Origin: Rubellicoccus peritrichatus
GTDB lineage: Bacteria; Verrucomicrobiota; Verrucomicrobiia; Opitutales; Cerasicoccaceae
Direction of reading: 5' to 3'
Assembly (NCBI RefSeq): GCF_033100135.1
Contig: NZ_CP136920.1
Span: 4,769,001 to 4,833,000 of the forward strand
DNA: 64,000 bases
The notes beneath the pieces were generated by a model that had not been told where the DNA came from, searched no databases, and saw only the letters and a program-made list of their open reading frames with translations. The translations under genes were made by a program, and so were the position numbers. Within the stretch, counting starts at the first letter, position 1. Each line of letters starts with the position of its first letter. Positions 9,034-16,662 of this stretch are shown here, one piece after another.

Positions 9034-9795
9034 ATGCGTCATTTCTTTCATCTTCTTTTTCACGAAATCCGAATGCTATGGATATCTCCAGCGACCTATG
9101 TTGCCGGTGTACTCTTTCTCGTTCTGATGGCGTTCATATACGTCTTCTACATTTACATCGCCAGTAGTGAAATTCAGGCCACTTTGGTTTCCGAATGGTT
9201 CTTCCAAGCCTTCTTCTGGCCAGTGTTCTTTATGGTTCCATTGCTAACCATGCGGAGCCTTGCAGAAGAAAGACGGCTTGGAACACTTGAGACACTGATG
9301 ACAACCCCTGCAACAGCTTTTCAAATAGTCCTCAGCAAATTCATTGCAATCTATCTGTTCTATATAGGCATGTGGGGGCTAACCCTGATCTTCCCTTTCA
9401 TTGTCGAGTATTATCGTCCGGGCCTGGTCGAAGAAGGTCGTCTGTTGGACAAAGCCAGCCTGCTCGGAGGTTACCTTTTCGTTGCCCTCAGTGGCACGCT
9501 CTATATAGCGCTTGGCATGTTTACCAGCAGCCTGACACGCAGCCAGTTAGTAGCAGGTATGTTGTGCTTCAGCCTGTTATTCATCCTGATTGTCGGTGGT
9601 CAATTACTGATGAAACAGCCCGCTGATGTGCAATGGCTCGCATGGCTGGGCGAATCCGTTCAATACATCCAAACCTTCAAACATCTCGAAGATTTTAGTC
9701 GAGGCGTCATCGACACCAGACCATTGATCCTCTATACAAGTTGTGCGGCGCTTTTCGTCGGCATCACCACCATAACCGTGGAGTCAAAAGCATGA
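9034..9795 (+). CDS. ABC-2 type permease (GldF-like)
   Basis: Membrane subunit that pairs with the preceding ATPase. The 253-residue protein has six predicted helices; the first (SPATYVAGVLFLVLMAFIYV) is followed by the conserved cytoplasmic MRSLAEERRLGTLETLMTTP, a signature of ABC-2 permeases in the GldF/NosY group. Start ATG 9034 lies one base after the ATPase stop, and its stop overlaps the next gene's ATG (ATGA), pointing to translational coupling. The exported substrate is unknown. Confidence 0.92.
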   Translation: MRHFFHLLFHEIRMLWISPATYVAGVLFLVLMAFIYVFYIYIASSEIQATLVSEWFFQAFFWPVFFMVPLLTMRSLAEERRLGTLETLMTTPATAFQIVLSKFIAIYLFYIGMWGLTLIFPFIVEYYRPGLVEEGRLLDKASLLGGYLFVALSGTLYIALGMFTSSLTRSQLVAGMLCFSLLFILIVGGQLLMKQPADVQWLAWLGESVQYIQTFKHLEDFSRGVIDTRPLILYTSCAALFVGITTITVESKA

Positions 9796-11273
9796 GCCGC
9801 CTTGATGAATTCAGAGCTGCCCGCTGGTTTTTCGGGATCAACCGATCGGTTCAAATCCTGTTGGCTGTGATATTCGTTGGTGCGATCAACTTCATCGCCA
9901 CCAGCCAATTTTCCCGTCATGATATGACCGAAGGGAACCGCTTTTCCCTTTCACCGGAAACACGAGCTTACCTACGAAGCCTTGAAACACCGGTTCGCAT
10001 TGTTGTGACTCGCCCACCGGACTCATCACCGCAAACATCACGCATGGTCTTTGACCATCTTGAGCGGCTCCTGAAAGAGTATGAATATGCAGCCAGACGA
10101 GATGGCAAATCGATGATCGAGCTCGATTTCATCAGCGTTTTTCGTCAAACAGACAAAGCCGAAGAGCTTGTTGAAAAGTACGGAGTAAACCCTGAAAAGG
10201 AAAACGCGATTATCGTCGCCAGTGGAGATCGATACCGGGAAATCCTGGGACCGGAACTGTATGAAGTGAATGACGATATGGAAAATCTCTTTAAGGGAGA
10301 AGAGGCATTTACATCTGCAATTCTTGAAGTCGCCCAGGAGGAGCCGCTCAAAATTTATGTTACTGGCGGCCATGGTGAAATGCAGCCAGACAGCGTAGAC
10401 CCTCTACGCGGTCTTTCACAGATGGCAGGCTTCCTCAAACAGCGTAACTACAACTGGAGCACACTCGATCTACTGAGAACACCAGAGATACCTGAAGATG
10501 CCGGAGCTGTCATTATACCTGGACCGCAAACCGCCCTCCTCCCAATCGAAGTTCAAAAACTACGCAAGTACCTGGATGAGCAAAATGGCCGCGTCATTCT
10601 GTTGCTCGATCCGGCCCGTGATCATGGCATGGATGACCTGCTTTATGAGTGGGGCATTCTCGCAGATGACATGCTTGTGCTGGAACCTTCGGAAGAGTTT
10701 ATCGCGGCAGGCGGCGATATGCTGGTTAGCAGATTTGCCGAACATCCTATCACCAAATTACTCATCGATTCGCAGCAGCGTGTACTTTTTGGCCTGAGCC
10801 GCCCGGTTCGTCCCGATCCTGGAGCACCGATCGATGGCCGCACAACAGTAATCCCACTCCTTGGCTCCTCCCCTGACAGTTGGGCGGAACGAGGTTATCG
10901 ACAGAACACCGAACAAAGATTCGACAAAGACTCTGATCTGGAAGGCCCGATTCCTCTTGGTGCCGTCTCCGAACGCAGTGCCGCAACTGGACTTGGATTA
11001 GACCTTCCGAGTGGCAAACTTGTTGTCTTCGGCAACACTGCCTTTTTGAGCAATAATCGTTTTAATTCCGCCGCGAACAAAATCCTTTTCTACAACTTAC
11101 TTAACTGGGCGCTGGAGCGTGATTCATTGCTCAACATCGCACCCAGACCTGTTGGCGAATATCAACTCACAGTGAGTCGTAGCGAACTCGGCGGTCTCTT
11201 CCTCAGACTCCTTTGGATTCCAGGCGGAGTAGCAATCCTTGGATTCCTTGTCTATCTTTTCAGACGCCAATAG
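9792..11273 (+). CDS. GldG-like ABC transport auxiliary protein
   Basis: A 493-residue membrane-anchored protein of the ABC-type auxiliary family (PF09822, IFT52/GldG-like). It has an N-terminal helix (VQILLAVIFVGAINFIA), a large extracytoplasmic part starting with TEGNRFSLSPETRAYLRSL, conserved KIYVTGGHGEMQPD and AVIIPGPQTALLPIE segments, and a C-terminal helix (FLRLLWIPGGVAILGFLVYLF). I choose ATG 9792, which overlaps the permease stop as ATGA; an upstream in-frame start at 9741 would lie inside the permease gene. In the family these proteins partner the ABC-2 exporter through a periplasmic domain, but their biochemical role is not established. Confidence 0.88.
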   Translation: MSRLDEFRAARWFFGINRSVQILLAVIFVGAINFIATSQFSRHDMTEGNRFSLSPETRAYLRSLETPVRIVVTRPPDSSPQTSRMVFDHLERLLKEYEYAARRDGKSMIELDFISVFRQTDKAEELVEKYGVNPEKENAIIVASGDRYREILGPELYEVNDDMENLFKGEEAFTSAILEVAQEEPLKIYVTGGHGEMQPDSVDPLRGLSQMAGFLKQRNYNWSTLDLLRTPEIPEDAGAVIIPGPQTALLPIEVQKLRKYLDEQNGRVILLLDPARDHGMDDLLYEWGILADDMLVLEPSEEFIAAGGDMLVSRFAEHPITKLLIDSQQRVLFGLSRPVRPDPGAPIDGRTTVIPLLGSSPDSWAERGYRQNTEQRFDKDSDLEGPIPLGAVSERSAATGLGLDLPSGKLVVFGNTAFLSNNRFNSAANKILFYNLLNWALERDSLLNIAPRPVGEYQLTVSRSELGGLFLRLLWIPGGVAILGFLVYLFRRQ

Positions 11274-11302
11274 CCGTCATATATTCTTTCAGCAAATTTC
11301 TC

Positions 11303-13324
11303 ATGCGTATAAAATTTACTGTCATATTGCTCATCCTCAATGTAGCAGCATTCTTCTACATCTATGAGTTGGAGCGCCAATCCGGGCCGGAGAGAGACTT
11401 CACCAATAAGTCTGCCATCATTCTGCCAGATGCGTTGACCATTGATAAGATCACAATCGAAACACGTAACGATGATGGCGAAACAATCCGCACCTTGGTT
11501 CGCGAGAGAAATCGCTGGGAGATCGTTAAGCCGTTTCGCTGGTTGGCCAATGGTAATGCTGTCCAACGTATCCTGACTCAATTGCAATTCCTGGAAGTTG
11601 AAACGGTAATCCCAATAGAGGATATTACGGATTCCGGACAGACTTTAGCCGACTTCGGATTGGAAGAACCTCAAATCACATTGAAGTACACAGGAACGGG
11701 CGGAGAAACAACCCTCAAGATCGGAGCTCCCACAAAGCTCGGCAGCAGATTATACCTTCTGGCACCGGATGGTGAGCAAGTACTTGTTGTTAGCCGGGAG
11801 CTTTTGGAAAGCATCGATGTCTCCCTGGATAATCTTCGCAGCTCTCAAATATTTGACCTGCCGATTTTTGAAATCCGTTCGCTCCGTATTGTGTCCGGAG
11901 CACAGCGAATTGTGATGGATAAAACAGGCGATACCTGGCAATTCGAAACCCCGGTCAATGTCCCTGCAGATCCCGAAATGGTAGCAAGCACGCTTGGTAT
12001 GCTAACAGCGTCTCAAGCCCTGAAACTAATACCTAACAGTGAAGTAGACCAAACTCGCATGGGTTTAACCAACCCGTTCATGCGCGTCACACTTACTGGC
12101 AATGAACGGCGGGAAACCTTGATTCTCGGAGATCTCGTCGAAGGAGAATCTACAGGCAAAGAAGACGATGCAGAACGCTATGCCCAATTAGAAACCGCCT
12201 CGGCTGATGGGACAGTATTCACCGTTAGGGCGACAAACTTTGATTGGCTGGTCAATGCTACTGATGAGCTGCGTGAACGGCGCTTTTTCAATTTCAAGCC
12301 AGACGACATTACAGCAATTCATATCACACAAGGTGATTCAAAGATAACTTTGCAAAAGCTGGAAAAACGCAGCATAGAGGCAGCCGACTCATGGCAGGTC
12401 CTTGTCCCTGGCAAAGCAGGAACGGTTATCAGCCAACCTGGGGATGGTGAAATCATCAACACGTTGTTCACCAACCTGAGAGAATTAAAAGCTGAGTCTT
12501 TTGTTAGTGATGCCCCCTCCCCTGCAGACGAAACCTCGTATGGATTCGATTCACCTAACGCAGTTATTCAATTAGACAATGGCCAGCCACTTGGGTTGAT
12601 CCTCGGAAAAGTCGACAAGGATAATGCCCGTATGATCTACGCAAAGCGTGAATCCCAGCCTTACGTTTATTCTGTAACCTCTCGGATCCTGGGGCAAGTT
12701 TCCGCCAATCCCCTAACCTACCGCAGCCGTGTTCTAGAAGAGCAGCCACCTTCGGCACGCATCAGTCGTATTCAGTTAATTGATCTTCAGGATGATAAAA
12801 CGCTGCTCGATCTGTCCATCGATCCAGATAAGCAAACGTGGCTGCAATCCATGGAGGGCAAACCAGAAGAAGAGCAAACCGCAGTCCTTGGGCTTGTCGA
12901 TTCAATCAAAGAATTTACTGTTAAGAATTATCTCTACAGTGAATTCAAAGAAGTCGAAGCGGCTCCATGGCGCTACAAATTACTGGTAGATATCTTACTG
13001 CCCGGCGCAGAAAACACTCAGACGATCACTCGAACATTTTTCTTTTCTTTCCGCATTCGTGCCGATCGTCAAATCGGTGGTAGTCCCGATGCCGACATGA
13101 CCTTCACTTTGACCGAAGCTCTGATTGATAATCTTTTTGAGTTAACTTTCGAAGAAGAGACACCAGAGCTACCTGCAAACGAAGAAGAGGTAAAAGAGGC
13201 AAAAACGACAGAAATCCCTGATAAGCCCAACCCCAGTGGGCCTCCCCCAGGACCGGGCAAAGAAAAAGCGGTAAAACCTGAAAATACCACGACGCCAACC
13301 AATGCCGAAGGATCAGGCAAATAA
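11303..13324 (+). CDS. DUF4340 domain-containing membrane-anchored protein
   Basis: A 673-residue protein with one N-terminal helix (FTVILLILNVAAFFYIYE) and a long extracytoplasmic region with repeated DUF4340-like blocks, for example ITIETRNDDGETIRTLVRE, WEIVKPFRWLANGNAVQRIL, LRIVSGAQRIVMDK and AIHITQGDSKITLQK. The C-terminal 50 residues are Pro/Glu/Lys rich (PNPSGPPPGPGKEK) and probably disordered. Start ATG 11303 is 29 nt after the GldG-like stop. DUF4340 proteins commonly follow GldG-like genes in this operon type; molecular function is unknown. The 3' end overlaps the next gene by 23 nt. Confidence 0.85.
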   Translation: MRIKFTVILLILNVAAFFYIYELERQSGPERDFTNKSAIILPDALTIDKITIETRNDDGETIRTLVRERNRWEIVKPFRWLANGNAVQRILTQLQFLEVETVIPIEDITDSGQTLADFGLEEPQITLKYTGTGGETTLKIGAPTKLGSRLYLLAPDGEQVLVVSRELLESIDVSLDNLRSSQIFDLPIFEIRSLRIVSGAQRIVMDKTGDTWQFETPVNVPADPEMVASTLGMLTASQALKLIPNSEVDQTRMGLTNPFMRVTLTGNERRETLILGDLVEGESTGKEDDAERYAQLETASADGTVFTVRATNFDWLVNATDELRERRFFNFKPDDITAIHITQGDSKITLQKLEKRSIEAADSWQVLVPGKAGTVISQPGDGEIINTLFTNLRELKAESFVSDAPSPADETSYGFDSPNAVIQLDNGQPLGLILGKVDKDNARMIYAKRESQPYVYSVTSRILGQVSANPLTYRSRVLEEQPPSARISRIQLIDLQDDKTLLDLSIDPDKQTWLQSMEGKPEEEQTAVLGLVDSIKEFTVKNYLYSEFKEVEAAPWRYKLLVDILLPGAENTQTITRTFFFSFRIRADRQIGGSPDADMTFTLTEALIDNLFELTFEEETPELPANEEEVKEAKTTEIPDKPNPSGPPPGPGKEKAVKPENTTTPTNAEGSGK

Positions 13325-16115
13325 CGGCAAGCGTCACTTTAAGCCACTTCGGCTCCTGATAAGCCTGTTTAATGTCGGGCTGCTCATAGCTCTGGTATTG
13401 CAAATTGTTCTGATCGTCTGGCTCCTGCCTAATGGCAATCTGACTCTGCCCAAATCCTTGTTGGACAGAATCAACAGTGAGCTTGAAAGTAAGGGGCTCG
13501 CACTCGATACCAGTAAACTGGAAATCGACCTGCGTGGTTACATCGTAGCCGATGATGTGAAATTTGGCTTTGGCAATACTCGCGAACCGGCAATTGAAGC
13601 CAAACGTGTCCTGATTGGCTTTCGTCCACTTGCACTGCTTATTGGAGAAGTCAGTCTGGATGATATCCGTATCATCGAAGGAAATATTTTCTGTCCACCT
13701 GTAATTTCTCCTACAGGAACACGAGAAGCTGTCATCAAAAATCTATACGTTCGGGCAGAACGACAAGGCCACTGGTGGAAACTCGATCGATTTCATTTCA
13801 AGGCAGCTGGTTTCAAAATTTCTGCCGCCGGCCCCATTCCGAGATCCGTCCTGGAAGATAATAACGGCAAGAAGAAAAATGATAAACCATTGGACTTAAA
13901 GTCATCTTTCGAAGAAGCCTGCCGATACATTGTTGAAACTCAGGAACTGACCAAAGGACTGGAAGATCCAATCATCTTGATCGAACTTGAAAAAGAATCC
14001 AGAGACGGCGCGGAATTTCGTTTTCACTACCAATCTCGAAAATACACACATCCATCCGGATTGGTTGTTGGTCCAAATGTAACCGAGGGGATTGCAGAAC
14101 TGGGCGTCGACAAAATCCTCCGAGCTAAAGGCCCCGCCACGGCTGAAGTGTTCACATTGCAATATGGCGATGTGCTCAAAACAGGGCTCACCGAATTGAG
14201 AGTCACGCTTGGGCAGGGCTTGAGAGGTGTTTTTGGTATGCCACAACATGCCACGGCTTTTGTTTACGATATCGAGTCAATGGGACTGAATTTCGATGGA
14301 GCTTTTCTAACCGCCCAACCCATTTCAGATGATCGTATTCAAGTTTATGCTTCCATAAAACGGGGCAACAACTGGCTGGATACAAAATCAAAAATCCACC
14401 CCAAAGAACAGTCTGCACATATCCATCTCACAGGTAGATGGGATCCAAAGTTCTTTCTGCAAGCCACACCATTTGCAGAAATCAAAGAACTCCCACAGGT
14501 TGATTTTTCTTCCAGACCTCGCTTCCAAGCTAAAGTCAAACTTGGTAAGGATTGGACCTTCGAACAGACCTGGATGGAAATTGACAGCGGACCAGCCTCT
14601 TACGAATCCCTCAAAGTCGAATCACTCTATGCCCAGGCTCGAATGGTCCCAGGCAAGGTCGAACTGGATAAGATAACCATTGCGACCAAAGACTATACTG
14701 TAAAAGGCCAATACTGGCAGAATCTAAAAACCAATGACTATCGCTTCCTGATTCGCGGCCATGTGAACCCAATGGATATTTCGTTTATAGTGGATGAAGC
14801 GTGGTGGGATGAACTATGGAAAAGATTTGATCTCACAGGTGGCCTCCCGCAGGCCAACATGGATATACGCGGCCGCTATGGCGATAACGCAAACCATAAG
14901 TGGATGTACGGCTGGGCCCAAATCCCAGCTTGCACTTTTTCCGGAGCTGCAGTCGACTCCGCGAGCACCTATCTCTATCAGATCCCAACGACGCTGAATC
15001 TGATGCAACTTGAGATCAATGATGGCACGCGCTCAACCCTGGCAGATTTACAATGGAGATACATTATCAAGGGTAAGGACCGTGTGTCACTCGCATTCAC
15101 AGCTCATAGTACGATGCCATTGAAAAAAGTCGCAGCCATGATCGGTCCCGAGGCAGAACCATATGAGTCCTTGTTTACATCAGAGACTCCACCAACGGTA
15201 AAAGCGGCAGGCGTTATCTATGGCGAAGACAGCCCATTGAATGGCGAAATGTTCTTAAACATCGATGCAAATTTCCCAAAACAGACCGTATTTGAAGAAA
15301 TCACATTTGATCGAGTCGCATTTGATGTTTTTCGAGACTCAAAAGCAGTCCAACTGAATAACATTGATGCGGGTATTGCCGATGGCATATTAACCGGAAC
15401 TGCCAACCTGAACACTCCGGAAAAAGGTGAACAGCTTCTGGACCTTGATCTAACAATCAAAGATGCAAAGCTCCTGGGCATGTTCACCGTAATTCCTCAA
15501 CTGGCCAAAGTCCGCGATGGCGCTGAGACGGACGACAAGGAAGAAGACAAAGGCAATAAGGAGAAAAGTGACAGCAAAGAAAAATCGCCAGAAGAGAAAT
15601 ATGCCGGTATCATTGATATCGATTTCAAAGGTAGCGGACAACCAGGAGAAACAGTAACTTTTAAAGGGTCCGGCGATATCGACCTTCGCAAAGCGCATTT
15701 AGGGGAACTCCATCTTTTCGGCGGTCTTTCTCGATTGCTCGGCAACATGGGAATCGGTTTTGGCACGGTAGACTTCACTAAATTGAAAGCCAAGTACAGC
15801 TTGCGCAATGGAACAATCTACGTACCTGACGTTGCTGTATCCGGTGCCACTGCCCAAATAGATGCCAACGGCTACTACAATACTCAAAAGGACTTCCTCG
15901 ATTTTGTTCTAACCCTCAATCCAGTTGGCGCAATTGATACACCGGTTGTTTCACAAGTCCTCACAGTATTGAAGCCACTCACCAATACCGTCGAAGTAAA
16001 ACTGACTGGCACACTTGAAGACCCGGAATGGAAGACCAGCTTTGGGCTACTGAGGATCGTTACCGGTCAGGACAAAGTAACAGACCCCGACGCCCAAAAG
16101 GGTGCCGAGAATTAG
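13302..16115 (+). CDS. AsmA-like large membrane-anchored protein
   Basis: A 937-residue protein with an N-terminal helix (LLISLFNVGLLIALVLQIVL) and a very long beta-rich periplasmic region. The N-terminal part (LDTSKLEIDLRGYIVADDVKF, then a GFRPLALLIGEVSLDDIRI block) resembles the AsmA/DUF3971 group, and the C-terminal 120 residues (GSGDIDLRKAHLGELHLFGG, YSLRNGTIYVPDVAVSGATA, LTNTVEVKLTGTLEDPEWK) match the AsmA C-terminal pattern. Such proteins are bridge-like lipid carriers between membranes. A charged Lys/Glu/Asp stretch (EEDKGNKEKSDSKEKSPEEK) near residue 750 interrupts the fold. It overlaps the DUF4340 gene by 23 nt, so it is the last gene of the export operon, which suggests a joint role in envelope building. 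That link is inference. Confidence 0.8.
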   Translation: MPKDQANNGKRHFKPLRLLISLFNVGLLIALVLQIVLIVWLLPNGNLTLPKSLLDRINSELESKGLALDTSKLEIDLRGYIVADDVKFGFGNTREPAIEAKRVLIGFRPLALLIGEVSLDDIRIIEGNIFCPPVISPTGTREAVIKNLYVRAERQGHWWKLDRFHFKAAGFKISAAGPIPRSVLEDNNGKKKNDKPLDLKSSFEEACRYIVETQELTKGLEDPIILIELEKESRDGAEFRFHYQSRKYTHPSGLVVGPNVTEGIAELGVDKILRAKGPATAEVFTLQYGDVLKTGLTELRVTLGQGLRGVFGMPQHATAFVYDIESMGLNFDGAFLTAQPISDDRIQVYASIKRGNNWLDTKSKIHPKEQSAHIHLTGRWDPKFFLQATPFAEIKELPQVDFSSRPRFQAKVKLGKDWTFEQTWMEIDSGPASYESLKVESLYAQARMVPGKVELDKITIATKDYTVKGQYWQNLKTNDYRFLIRGHVNPMDISFIVDEAWWDELWKRFDLTGGLPQANMDIRGRYGDNANHKWMYGWAQIPACTFSGAAVDSASTYLYQIPTTLNLMQLEINDGTRSTLADLQWRYIIKGKDRVSLAFTAHSTMPLKKVAAMIGPEAEPYESLFTSETPPTVKAAGVIYGEDSPLNGEMFLNIDANFPKQTVFEEITFDRVAFDVFRDSKAVQLNNIDAGIADGILTGTANLNTPEKGEQLLDLDLTIKDAKLLGMFTVIPQLAKVRDGAETDDKEEDKGNKEKSDSKEKSPEEKYAGIIDIDFKGSGQPGETVTFKGSGDIDLRKAHLGELHLFGGLSRLLGNMGIGFGTVDFTKLKAKYSLRNGTIYVPDVAVSGATAQIDANGYYNTQKDFLDFVLTLNPVGAIDTPVVSQVLTVLKPLTNTVEVKLTGTLEDPEWKTSFGLLRIVTGQDKVTDPDAQKGAEN

Positions 16116-16141
16116 GTTCATCTCCTCTGGCGACCTGTTTC

Positions 16142-16288
16142 TTAGAAACCAATTCCGATAAGGACTAGAAACATCAGCATAATCAGTCCAACGATAATCA
16201 AACTTAAGATGATCTTATCCTTAAGAGTTGGCTTAGGGAGTTCATCATAATCGTCATGAGGATAGAAATGTCCACTATCCGCTTTCAT
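16142..16288 (-). CDS. Tiny single-pass membrane protein, paralogue A (48 aa)
   Basis: Starts at ATG 16288. It has a hydrophilic N-terminal half with DELPKPTLKDK and one C-terminal helix (IILSLIIVGLIMLMFLVLIGIGF) running to the stop. An upstream extension to 16366 in this frame is unlike a real N-terminus. The key support is a paralogue at 16466-16597 with the same layout and near-identical NDLPKPKGKDK motif and helix ending IGIG(F/L). Function unknown. A palindrome overlaps the start codon (16288-16303). Confidence 0.72.
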   Translation of the reverse strand: MKADSGHFYPHDDYDELPKPTLKDKIILSLIIVGLIMLMFLVLIGIGF

Positions 16289-16303
16289 GCGTAAGTGTAC
16301 GCA
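16288..16303. promoter_or_regulatory. Operator-like palindrome at the start of the tiny membrane protein gene
   Basis: TGCGTA-AGTG-TACGCA, a perfect 6-bp inverted repeat with a 4-nt centre, overlapping the first base of the ATG at 16288. Read on the minus strand it differs from the 62764-62781 operator only by lacking two central A residues (TGCGTACACTTACGCA against TGCGTAAACACTTACGCA). It may be a related site or chance; the shorter spacing would place the half-sites differently on the helix. Confidence 0.3.
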
Positions 16304-16387
16304 ACTTACCGCAAAAAGGCAAATCGTCGGGACAGATATTATCCGCCGCGACGGCTTGGAAAGCATGAAGCGATTAATAACAATATC

Positions 16388-16467
16388 AGGTCACAAAGAA
16401 TTCTTTACGACATATGATCCCATCAATCTTTGTGGGCTTTGTGCGTGCTTCGTGTTCTTTGTGACCT
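16388..16467. repeat. Intergenic inverted repeat, CACRAAG family
   Basis: Perfect 13-bp arms AGGTCACAAAGAA at 16388-16400 and its complement at 16455-16467. Between them, minus-strand words CACGAAG, CACAAAG and CACAAAG repeat at roughly 9-nt steps. It lies between the two tiny membrane protein genes, and the right arm covers the stop codon of paralogue B, so the hairpin could form at the end of that transcript. The 21308 and 42432 elements are the same type. Confidence 0.75.
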
Positions 16468-16597
16468 AAAGTCCGATGCCAATCAGGACAAGAATACCGA
16501 GGATTATTAATCCTACGATAATTGCTCCAAGGATCATTTTATCTTTCCCCTTGGGCTTTGGAAGATCGTTGTTACCGGAATTGTCGTTATCGGCCAT
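16466..16597 (-). CDS. Tiny single-pass membrane protein, paralogue B (43 aa)
   Basis: Read directly from the minus strand: ATG at 16597-16595, stop TAG at 16468-16466, 43 residues. It begins MADNDNSGNNDLPKPKGKDK and ends with the helix MILGAIIVGLIILGILVLIG plus IGL. Aligned with the 48-residue product at 16142-16288, the LPKP-x(2)-KDK motif and the helix are conserved position by position while the N-termini differ. That pattern supports real coding in both rather than chance frames. The pair lies just downstream of alaS on the same strand, separated by an inverted repeat. Possible role as a small membrane subunit or regulator; nothing in the sequence fixes it. Confidence 0.72.
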   Translation of the reverse strand: MADNDNSGNNDLPKPKGKDKMILGAIIVGLIILGILVLIGIGL

Positions 16598-16662
16598 GGC
16601 TACGAATGTAAGAATATAAGGTTCCACATGGAAAGCCTAAAGAACTGGCATTTCCTCATAGA

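Noticed and set aside
7992-9795. Assignment of the ABC genes to gliding motility
   Set aside because: GldA/F/G-like ABC genes occur in many non-gliding bacteria, and none of the core gld/spr secretion genes are in the window.
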